From contig WTPW01000415.1 of the NCBI GenBank assembly GCA_009809945.1, forward strand, positions 226,656-290,655: DNA of 64,000 nt. The letters run 5' to 3'. The translations under genes were made by a program, and so were the position numbers. Source of the stretch: Gigaspora margarita. Its lineage: Eukaryota > Glomeromycota > Glomeromycetes > Diversisporales > Gigasporaceae. This document shows positions 55,280 to 64,000 of this stretch, in pieces (position 1 is the stretch's first letter; each line of letters begins with the position of its first letter). The notes beneath the pieces were generated by a model. It searched no databases, was not told the origin of the DNA, and worked only from the letters and a program-made list of their open reading frames with translations.

Positions 55280-55758
55280 CATATCCACCGAACCGACTTG
55301 GTTTCACCTAAAATTAGCCAATCATAATCGAGAATTATTTGCTATTAAAATTTATTACAAAGAGTTTTTACAACAACGGTCTTTTAAACTTACTTTTAAT
55401 CCATAATTAAGTGTATAGAATATTTTAATATCTACATGTTTAATTATTAGCTGAAAGTAAGTTAAAAAGGTAGTTTTTCTGAAAATTGCTTTCGAATTTA
55501 CCCTTACCCATTATACACCCGATCGTTCGATCCTTCACTACCCGAAAATACACGAACGCTTCAACAACTAGTGATAGTGCTTCCTTTTGCAGCTTGGAGT
55601 AGCTGTTCTTTGAATATTTATTGCTTATTTATCTCATATAGGGGCCAAAAACTTTTTATTTGAAGGTTTCGTTTGTTATTCTTCACGTCACTTACTAACA
55701 AAAGTTTGTGTAATGGTTTATCGAAAAAAGACCCCTAAAAATCAAATCGGTGGATATG
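55280..55758. mobile_element. MITE with CATATCCACCGA ends (479 bp)
   Basis: The ends CATATCCACCGA and TCGGTGGATATG are perfect inverted copies. The flanks share AATACTA, in line with a 7-11 bp target duplication in the array unit. The interior includes an inverted pair (about 55375-55505) related to the hairpin at 34485-34640. No ORF. Confidence 0.75.
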
Positions 55759-55900
55759 ATTAATACTACTGTGTATACCACATTAGCGAGTAAATTCTGT
55801 GACAGAATTCTTTACTATAAATTATAATAGTCGTGATAGAGATCATGATAATTCCAATGTACCTTATTCAAACTTATAAACTGAAATGGATGGTATGTTC

Positions 55901-56700
55901 TATAATAGAATCTTTAAGTTACTAATATAATTTAAATTCTGAAATTATTCAATAAGATGGGTGGCGAATGCGCCGTCTCACACTAGTAATTATTTACACG
56001 GTAATTAATTTACATAATACCTGACGTGTTATGATGAATTTTTATTGGTTAATTACGCGTTGTAACAGAGGTGAATCATGTGATTATGCCGATCCAATTT
56101 CCTGGAAAAGTGTCCGAAGCGTGAAGACAAGAATATATAGTTATTGGAAGCGAAGCAGCCAATAATGTATACTTATTTGGCAAGCACAATAATAGTAAGC
56201 TGCCGAATAATCAAAAATATCTTTATAATGCATTTAACTATTAAGAAAACTCTCACCTCAAAAAAACTTAATATTCAAAAAAATTATAAAAAAAAAGGAT
56301 AGGTTGAAAAATTTTTGAACCTATTCAAAGTTTCGGAATATATATGGTCGGAATGTGATTGCTCCTTGTCGATATTTAATTCGTATTATGTATCACCCGT
56401 TCATTATTTTTATTACTTTGCAGATATAAAGAAATAAAATACATTGTTGATTGATGATCACTCAAACAATCAATGGGTTTCAGCTATGTGAATCTATGTA
56501 GGTTGAAAAATAGGTGGGATATTACTATGAGGCTAGTAACACCAGTCTAAAAAATTTCGCAGATCACGTGATATTATAGTACATTTTCTATTTGATCGAT
56601 TTTTCTATTATAATTAATTAATCACTAAATTAATCACTAAAGAAAACGATATATATAAAGTAAAATGGATCAAATTTTCCCACGTCTCTTTTTCATTCGT
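55901..56700. other. Intergenic, includes a GCGAAGC hairpin
   Basis: 56142-56166 reads TTATTGG-AAGCGAAGCAG-CCAATAA, a stable mini-hairpin. It shares TATATAGTTATTGGA with the hairpin at 42884. No gene is seen before the CTTTTTCATTC-type T/C-rich leader at about 56690-56735. Confidence 0.5.
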
Positions 56701-56933
56701 TGCACTCTTTCTTTCATTTCCATTTTTTTTTTTTTTTGCAATTATGACTGATATTGATCACAAAAAGGAAAAATGTATTCGTTGCAGAGGCCATTACACA
56801 AAAGAAAGCTTTATTGGAAAAAATGGGAAAACTGCGTTGTCGTGCATCAACTGTAGAACTTCGATAAGTAATACAAACCGGATTAAGGCAAAAGAAAATT
56901 ATGAAAAAGAAATTAAACAACGTCAAAATTAGT

Positions 56934-58163
56934 GTTGTTAGGCGAAACCTAGAGGTTTCGCCACAGGCGAAAGTTGAAACTAGTTTCGACTTTCGTCAAA
57001 AAAAAATTAAAATGGCGAAATGGCAAAACTGACGAAACTGGCGAAACTACTAAAAGGTGGCGAAACTAAAATGTTAATGAAATTAGTAAGGATGAGTAAA
57101 AGAGGCAAGAATAGAAAATAATCATATATACGTGCATAATCATACTGTCATGTATGATGCTTTTTGATTAGTAATTTAAATTTTACTATATTTGATCTAT
57201 TATAAGTTATAGAGCATTGGGAAATAATTGTTGATAATAATAATGTTAACAAGTTACTTATGTATAGTATTTAATTAAAGAGAAAAATCTTAATAATGTA
57301 ATAATAAATTTATTTTGACCTGGGTCAAAATGACCCCCTTAGAATCTAACTGTCCTAGCATTACCAACCTAAATAAATTCGCAGGCCAATCAGATTTCAA
57401 GATCAGGTGCTACGTAGACGAAACGCAAAAAATCGTTCATAACTCAACATTTTACCTATGGGCCCACCTTTTGCGCATTAACAAAAAGTTTCCTTGCAAA
57501 ATTTTGGTATTAGAAGACTCTTCTTAACCTAAACTAATAGCAAAACCTAACTCTAATTTAGCAGCGAAATTTCTTTAGAGAAATTTTTTTAGGTTGGTAA
57601 CGTTAGGGCGTTAGTGCGGGTCGAATTATGTTAATGCTGGCCGAGTTTTTTGGTGCAAAAAACCCCGGCTGGCATCAACATAATTCCAGTCCACACAAAC
57701 CCTAAATTTTACTGGAGAGTTTAAATATTTAGATAAGTTTACTTTATACAAATAATATTAATGCATAGATAAGTGCTACTAAAAGAAAACAGTATTTCAG
57801 ACTTTGAATTTTCAAGCCTGATTGATTTATTATATGTTCAAAAGCCTGAAATCTAGTTTTCATCAAATACAACCGAAAGGCTATTGTTTTGTTTACTGTT
57901 TTTGTACATTTTTTTTATCTATGCTAATAGCCACGCGCAAAATAGTTTGATTTACCAACATGGCTCAGTCATTACAAAATCTTAGAGGATTTGATCTTCA
58001 CTGTGTTTGACTTTCTCCAGGAGTTTTAGCTTTACTGGGGTTTCGCCATAGTTTCGACGTTTCGCCAGAATTTCGACGTTTCGCTAGAGTTTCGCCAGTT
58101 TCGACTTTCGCCGGGTTTAGTTTCGACTTTCGCCATTTACCAAAAATAGTTTCGCCTAACAAC
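56934..58163. mobile_element. 1.2-kb MITE with GTTGTTAGGCGAAAC ends inside the Cys-rich gene
   Basis: The ends GTTGTTAGGCGAAAC are perfect inverted copies, flanked by AGT (56931-56933 and 58164-58166), suggesting a 3-bp duplication. Many TGGCGAAAC/GTTTCGCCA repeats lie subterminally. Nested within is a hairpin at about 57603-57709 (GTGCGGGTCGAATTATGTTA pairing with TAACATAATTCCAGTCCACAC-type sequence reversed). A 70-codon frame (57315-57527) is unrecognised. There is no transposase. Confidence 0.8.
57603..57709. repeat. Hairpin nested in the 1.2-kb MITE
   Basis: ~45-bp arms: TTAGGGCGTTAGTGCGGGTC ... GCTGGCCGAGTTTTTT pairs with AAAAAACCCCGGCTGGC ... CACACAAACCCTAA. Confidence 0.65.
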
Positions 58164-58905
58164 AGTAGTCAAAATCTTGCTTATACCCAGGATCAGCTTG
58201 TCGATGTCTTATTAAACTTTATGAATTCGTATGAAGATTTCGATAGTGCAGAACCATGCACGCAAGTTTTACATATAGATATCTCCGTTTTTCTTAATTC
58301 ATTTATTGATCAGAGAGTAAATCCAATTCCCACTGGATTCTTTAAAAAGGTATATTTATTTTGATAATTTATCATATTTATATTTTAATAACTTAAATAT
58401 TTTTAGATTCAACGTCATGAGTATTATCCGTTTCTGCGATTTACTGAGAATTACGATAATCCTTTTAAAGACCTACCGGAAAATCTTTTTCTTTCAATTT
58501 TAAATAAACTTGTGACTAATTCTAAATCAAATCAATATGATATTTCGAATGAAAAAATTTCAAACACTGCTAAATTATTAACACAAGAAAATTTACTTTC
58601 TCAAGACGATGTATTACTTCCAATTGATATATTTTCTCAAGACGATATATCAAGATGATACAACCAAAGATAATGAAATGTCAAACATCGAATACAAAGT
58701 AAAAGAACTTTATTCATTAATGGATCGTGCAAAAATTATAATTGACAAACACACTCAAATGCCAAATGCGAAACAATGGATTAATTCTATCGATAAAAAT
58801 TTTAATTCTTTGCGAAAAATGATAGATGATTGTGAACAATTTGATAGGAAACAAAAAATTCCAAACACATGGGAGGGTTGTAATCGCAATACATTCTGGA
58901 TTTAA

Positions 58906-59885
58906 TTTTATTAATTATAATGTATAATGTATATTTGCTTACAAAATAATTGATTACTACTTTTGTGCTTATAAATTTTTAATTAGTAAAGTCGTTTTTT
59001 AAGACTTTAGGGTTAGGGTAAAGTAACCGAATAGTCCTTTTTTTTTTTCTGAGCATTAGTAAAAAAAATGCTGGAGCGGAGGCGACAGCCGTAGCGGAAG
59101 CATAAACTATCCTTTGCGAAGCAAAGGATAACATAGTACATTTTTTGAGACATTAATTTCAACACTAACGCTAGCTATAAATGTTGTGTAACGTTACATG
59201 CGAAATTTTTTTGACTGGTGATTTTAGGGGGGTTGGATATTACTAAAAATTAGTATTAAGTTACACAAATAATGAAAGTATCGGTCATATTATTCATCAG
59301 TATATTGTATATTATAATAAATATTGAAAATAACGAGTAAATATAAATAATTTTGTAAGGTAGTCTTCATAGATAAAAGTTATATGAAACCAGTTTTTAG
59401 TATCGGGTGCCAAACCAGAATTTCGAAGGAAATCTTAATGTTTGAATATTCAACAATAATCTATAATTGTTATTATTATACTCTTTATAATCGAGAAGTT
59501 AAGATTTTTGGTGTTATTTTTATAAAGTTATTTATATATATATAAAGTAAAAAGGTACACTACTTATACATTACAAATACGTACTTGCATCTTAGCTACT
59601 AACAATAATACTATAAAAATTAAAATGCCTAAGTGTCACACATAATTCAGAGAAGTCTTTCTCAGTATTACTTAATCAATTATCGAATTCAACAAATGTT
59701 ACGGAGAAAATTAGATTTTTAATATACGTAAAAATCTACTCAGTTGATTAACGATATTGTACTAAATAAAAAAATATAATTAAATGATACCGTAACTCAA
59801 AAGAATTTTGTTTATCGTTATGAAACTATCTTTTCCCCTAAGCTAACTAATATAAGGTTTCTTATGCACTAAATATTTGGATCCA
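58906..59885. other. Intergenic, includes a perfect GCGAAGC hairpin
   Basis: 59110-59130 ATCCTTTGC-GAA-GCAAAGGAT is a perfect 9-bp-arm hairpin. A telomere-like TTTAGGGTTAGGGTAAAG lies at about 59004. No gene. Confidence 0.55.
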
Positions 59886-59889
59886 CCTT

Positions 59890-60020
59890 TACTTCGACAA
59901 CCGGTTCATTTAGCCGATATCACTCCAAGTGACAATTTATTAAAATACATATTTGCAACTAATCAAATGATAACCTAAACCCTATGTGATGTCGGCTAAA
60001 TTAAATGACTGTCGTGAAGT
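59890..60020. repeat. Inverted-repeat MITE related to 14756-14900
   Basis: ACTTCGACAACCGGTTCATT and TAGCCGATATCAC on the left pair with GATGTCGGCTAAATTAAATG and CTGTCGTGAAGT on the right. The centre TTGCAACTAATCAAATGATA matches the centre of the 14756-14900 repeat. Confidence 0.6.
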
Positions 60021-60838
60021 GAAATATATTAACTTTTGTGTTTGTTGAGGCTTTAAAATGGCTCAAAATGTTATTAATATAATATAACCGGTTTTTTTTT
60101 TAGTCTTAACAAGGTCAAAAAGTTACTCAGCTTGCATATTTAGATATTATAATAACTGATCAAAAATAGAGCGAAATAAGGCCCTATTATTTAATTCCAT
60201 AAATTTTTTTGCTGCACACAAAAATTACGTAATTTAAACTTTCCACCGTTATATATGATCTTTTACTGTATTTAATGTACGAAGTATGCACGTACTTTGT
60301 ACGTAAATGCGTAATATCAGATAAAATAACAAAAGGTTAAGTTAAAGGTGAGAGTGGAATAAAGTTTTTTTTTAAGACACAAAATTGTTTTACTTACAGT
60401 AAAGTATCAAATGCGGATACCCTTATGTCAAAAAAAATCCCGGGCTGAAGATCACTTCCGACCCTATCCGGATCCAATAAAATCACAGAATTTTGTGCAA
60501 CAAAACAAACGCGAAAAACATAAGAAATTAAAAACGTAAATAACATAAAATTTACTATAATAACTAACTTCCGACCTCTAAGTAAAAGTTTTCAGAATGA
60601 AATTTTACTCATAGGACACAATTGTCGATGTTAGATATATAGGGAATTTTTGAGATACTACGTCCCATATTTCTTTGGCCGGCAGCTCGGGATTTTCTTA
60701 ACATAAGGAAACCTTATACGATACGTACGTGAGTACTGAAAAATAATCCTCAATTAGCCCACTATATACGGTTATCCTTCAACTGCACCAATTAAAGTTA
60801 ATTTATCCCGACATGTACGATTAGTCATTGTAAAAAAA
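60021..60838. other. Upstream intergenic region of the SREBP-like gene
   Basis: No gene is supported between the MITE and the promoter region. Confidence 0.5.
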
Positions 60839-60905
60839 ATCAGGCCACTAATTATCGCATGATATCTCTTAAGCCAATCAAATTCAAACTAACACCTCAG
60901 GCCAC
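60839..60905 (+). promoter_or_regulatory. Candidate sterol-response-type elements upstream of the SREBP-like gene
   Basis: ATCAGGCCAC (60839-60848) and CTCAGGCCAC (60896-60905) are an imperfect direct repeat 57 bp apart, about 140-200 bp upstream of the start codon. As I remember the yeast and animal SRE consensus (of the ATCACCCCAC type), these are close. A CCAATC (60875) and a CCAATAG (60932) CCAAT-type box flank them. SREBPs often regulate their own genes; that this applies here is inference. Confidence 0.35.
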
Positions 60906-61040
60906 TTTTCTTTTTTTTGTTGGCTTAGTACCCAATAGAAATTCTTTTGATATATTAAAAATTAAGTTATAAAATATCCCGATTTCATCCTAAGAATTTT
61001 ATCGTTATACTATCCGACGAAAAAGTGTTAATTAACAAAA

Positions 61041-64000
61041 ATGTGTGAATCCAATTCTTTGAATAATGGGACTACGGACTTTCAAGATTTATTAATATGC
61101 GAGTCCTCTATCGATGATATTTTGACTTCTATTAATAACAAAATTTCTACTTCTCAATCGTCTTCCACAAATTTATCTGAATTTAAACCTCAAATTGAAG
61201 AAATGCCCTTCAATAATAATACATTGAACTCTTCACCTCCTCAATCTGGAGATTTATCATTGAATGAATTTCAATATCCAGTCCCCTCTTCAGACATGCT
61301 TTCCCCAGGTTCTCCAGAATCTTTTCTAGATTTATCAGACTCTACCTCTCTTGATAATATATGTCCTGAATCTTTACAATATTCTCTAACTTCAAAACAA
61401 AATTCTACAGAGGATATCTTTTCTCAAAAACCATTTCTATACACTCAAAATTCTACTAATATTGGTGATTTCAATCCTTCAGAACCTTTATATTATTCAC
61501 CAAATCTTAGTGAAAGTTCTATTGAAGAAATTTATTCTCCAGATATTCTTTCACCATTAACTTATAACAATTTTAAAGATTTAAGCGTTTCTCCAATCAA
61601 CTTTGCATTGGCCGACATTGGTAGTAACTCTTCAATGAAAGATATATTTGATACATCTGATAACTTATTAACTTCAGAGTCCAATCTTGATCCTTCACCT
61701 CCAGTCATCCTGTCCGAAAATGGTAAAAAACGGACTTCTATTAAATATGAATCTTCTTCCGATGAATCTCTAAAAAAGAAACGTAAAACTACAAATGAAA
61801 CCGTAAAAAATTATAAATCCACAAAAAAAGTTAAATCTCAAAAATCAAATGAAGGTTCAAACAAGCGTTTAAATGTTTCTGGAATTGATGCGGATACTAT
61901 TAAAACGATATTAGCTTCTTTATTTAATGCCAAGAATCGAAACGTCGAATTTAAATCTGTACAAGGAAATCATTCTGACGATGATGATGAAAACATGACA
62001 TGTGATGAAAATGAAAATGAAAATATGTCATGTGATGAAGCCACATCTTCTGATACAAAATTACAAACACCTCGCTCCAAGTCTTCAACTTCACCTTCAC
62101 AGCAACAACCAAATTCAGAAACGTTAACAAATAAACAGAAAAAAAAAGTTGCTCATAATGTAATTGAACGTCGTTATCGAAATAATATTAATGATCGAAT
62201 CAATGAACTAAAAAATGTGGTTCCTGCCCTTTGTCATTTGAAAAGTAAAGATGATGACGCAATCGAAGAAGTAGATGGTATTCCAGCTGCGACGAAAACG
62301 AATAAAGCTACTATATTGAAAAAGGCAACTGAATATATTGTATATCTAAAAAGGAATAATCGAAAAATCAATAATGAAAACGACATTTTAAAAAAAATTG
62401 TTGAAACTATTCCTGGTGGTGCTGAATTATATAATTCTTATCTTACGAATGAAAATGAACTTACTCCACCACGTACTCCTCCCTCTGAGATTGATCGTTC
62501 TTCGTATCGAAATGAATTTCCACCTTCTGGAAATGGTGGATCAAGAATTTTGATGTCCTTGTTTATGTGTATGACTTTTTTGACTGATCCATCGGAATAC
62601 GTTCATTCAGTTTCACATCATCATCATGATGAAGGACGTGTTATTACTGGTAACGATTCTATTGAACCAACAGTTCAAAATAAAATTTATAATTCACAAA
62701 ATAATATGACGATCGATATTTGGTATATAATATATATATTAAAGTTTCATTCTTTTTTTCTAATAATATAACACAAACCTTATACGTTGCTTTTTTTCAA
62801 TATAGGTATTTTGCCAGGGTCTTTATATTCCTGATATGCTTTACTTATGTTATTTGGCCATCTTTTTTTTCAATCAAATCACAACGCATTCGCAAATCTA
62901 CTATAATTTCTTGCTTGAATTCCAAGACTAAAGATTCAACAGAACTTTATTCGTCTCTTTCGAATACTTCATCAATGAATACTTTGGAATATGCAGTTGG
63001 TCTTTTTCTTGAATCTTTAAGATTATTTATTAGAAGATTTTTTGGTTATGAAATTTCTTGTGGCAGCGTTGACGTAGATATGGATGAAAGATTGTTAGAA
63101 ATTGAATTATGGAACCGACTTGGTGAAGCAGAATTATGTGGTGGTGAGTATTTAAATTTATAATACAATGGCGTCCCTCCATAGAAGGGGTTTTTTTAAA
63201 AAAAAATTTATAATACAATTTTATGAATTGATATATGATATTAGATATTGTTATTTAGAATTTTTTTGTCTTTTTTTTTTTTTTTTTAGGAAACAAACGT
63301 GCAACTCGTCTTTCAGTCTTATATACATGCTTTAAAACAATCAACCTTTTAGAAAATCCTTACATTTATCATAGGTGTATGCGCACTAGTCCTTCTCGTA
63401 TATATGCAAACGCTGCATTACAATGTCATGTTGGTCTTCGTTCAATTCCCATTTTATCACATAAAGCCGTATCTTATTTCTGGAATTTGGCTATTAGAGG
63501 AAAAAGTTTTTCCAACCTTGAAGAAAAATGGCTTGAAATCGCACTTATTAACGATAAAGATAACAAAATTTTGGAATTTGTAACCAATAGGATTAATTAT
63601 CATGTTTTTCATTTATCAAAAAACGAAGAAACTCCTAAATCCATAATCAATACAACTGTTCCACTCATTTATGTTTCCGAAGTTCAAGCTCTCTTCCATA
63701 TCAAGGATGCCTTTTCCAATCTTATCTCTGTACGACATAACGTGAATAAAGTTCAAAAAAAATCCAAATTTACTTTTTCTGAACTCCTTAGTATTACCAC
63801 ACCCACTTCCTTAATGCATTGGTATGCATTGGTTGGATGTATTGTCCAGGCTTTTTATGACGGTAATAATGATCTTGGCGTTAAATTAATAAACAAATTA
63901 AAGGAAGAATCAAAGACTAATAATGACTTGAGTAAACAGATTATTACCTTGAGTTTACTCTCTCGATCTCTCTTGATTTTTGGTAAAGTTGAAGCATCTA
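61041..64000 (+). CDS. SREBP-like membrane-bound bHLH transcription factor (3' end outside window)
   Basis: Exons 61041-62722, 62806-63143 and 63290 to beyond 64000, joined by two GT-AG introns. The visible part encodes about 910 residues with the C-terminus still open. Residues 1-230 are acidic, Ser/Pro-rich, activation-domain-like; a basic KKKRK lies near 250. The bHLH is at ~366-450: its basic region HNVIERRYRNNINDRI has the SREBP-specific Tyr in place of the usual Arg, and a 19-residue acidic loop precedes TNKATILKKATEYIVYLK. A first membrane segment SRILMSLFMCMTFL (~501-514) resembles the SREBP SRILLC start where site-2 cleavage occurs. A ~45-residue His/Asp-rich lumenal loop and a second membrane segment ARVFIFLICFTYVIWPSFF (~564-582) follow, then an SREBP-type cytosolic C-terminal domain. 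The role is inferred as sterol- or oxygen-sensing control of lipid genes from the ER/Golgi membrane. A TTTTTTTTAG acceptor precedes exon 3. Confidence 0.9.

Larger units (their letters stand above)
54040..55900 (-). repeat. Degenerate ~95-bp tandem array, inverse, split by two MITEs
   Basis: Units contain TCTGTAACAGAATTCTTTA, CACAATAATTCCAATxC, CAACCTTAACCACATA and GCATTAGCAAGTAAGTTCT-like blocks, spaced about 80-106 bp. Elements at 54445-54781 and 55280-55758 interrupt the array. After the second one the array resumes with ACTACTGTGTATACCACATT. Confidence 0.7.
56744..58905 (+). pseudogene. Cys-rich (CxxC...CxxC) gene, disrupted by a MITE and a frameshift
   Basis: The first part (56744-56932, 62 codons) has C-I-R-C near residue 12 and C-I-N-C about 20 residues later, a small zinc-binding-type module followed by a basic helix. 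A 1.2-kb MITE then intervenes (56934-58163). Downstream coding resumes with QNLAYTQDQLVDVLLNFMN and reaches FFKK. A 56-bp GT-AG intron (58351-58406) follows, then IQRHEYYPFLRFTENYDN. Near 58650 the frame shifts within a repeated CAAGACGAT stretch and continues as NEMSNIEYKVKELYS to the end NTWEGCNRNTFWI at 58902. I recall similar Cys-rich-start proteins with such C-termini as common in AM-fungal genomes, of unknown or mobile-element-linked function. This copy cannot make a full product. Confidence 0.6.

Noticed and set aside
1..64000. CRISPR array, operon or bacterial features
   Set aside because: Spliced genes, LINEs, MITEs and a 5S copy show that this is eukaryotic; no regularly spaced short direct repeats with unique spacers were seen.

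Overview
The window is very AT-rich (by eye roughly 70-75% A+T), intron-bearing, repeat-choked eukaryotic DNA. The recognisable host genes are an SREBP-type membrane-bound bHLH factor, a MATA-type HMG-box protein, a secreted S41-like peptidase with five short GT-AG introns and a diverged 5S rRNA copy. Together with the repeat landscape, this points to a fungus, most likely an arbuscular mycorrhizal (Glomeromycota, Rhizophagus-like) species. The taxon is inferred from style and family content, not from a database match.

Layout. 1-6800: a decayed LINE (EN-RT-RNase H, minus strand) split by a 1.7-kb palindromic DNA element with a TTA target duplication. 6.8-9.6 kb: AT-rich filler, a foldback element and a hAT-type MITE with a perfect 8-bp duplication. 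9.7-12.2 kb: S41-like secreted peptidase gene (minus strand). 12.2-20.1 kb: a hAT transposase remnant, several MITEs and a tRNA-headed SINE with a 16-bp duplication. 20.1-32.8 kb: a second LINE of the same family (plus strand) with poly-A and a 16-bp duplication. It carries a 6.0-kb DNA element, which itself contains a fragment of a NudE/NDE1-like gene with introns and three further nested insertions, and a separate 0.5-kb DNA element. 33-39 kb: tandem repeats, hairpin MITEs and decayed sequence. 39.2-40.1 kb: HMG-box gene (minus strand). 42.9 kb: 5S rRNA copy (minus strand). 43.7-44.2 kb: poly-A retroelement with an 11-bp duplication. 44.6-46.5 kb: a hAT-type element made of alternating palindromes with a ~326-bp period. 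46.5-56 kb: MITEs, two oppositely oriented ~95-bp repeat arrays and an odd intron/exon-like tandem repeat. 56.7-58.9 kb: a zinc-binding-type gene broken by a 1.2-kb MITE. 61.0 kb to the window end: SREBP-like gene (plus strand, 3' end outside the window).

The host genes do not form a pathway or cluster; they are isolated islands among mobile elements. Insertion order can be read from target-site duplications and from restored reading frames: host repeat, then LINE, then 6-kb DNA element, then mariner-type MITE, then hAT-type element, then foldback. The single Ns scattered through both LINE copies and the two N runs suggest assembly uncertainty in repeats.
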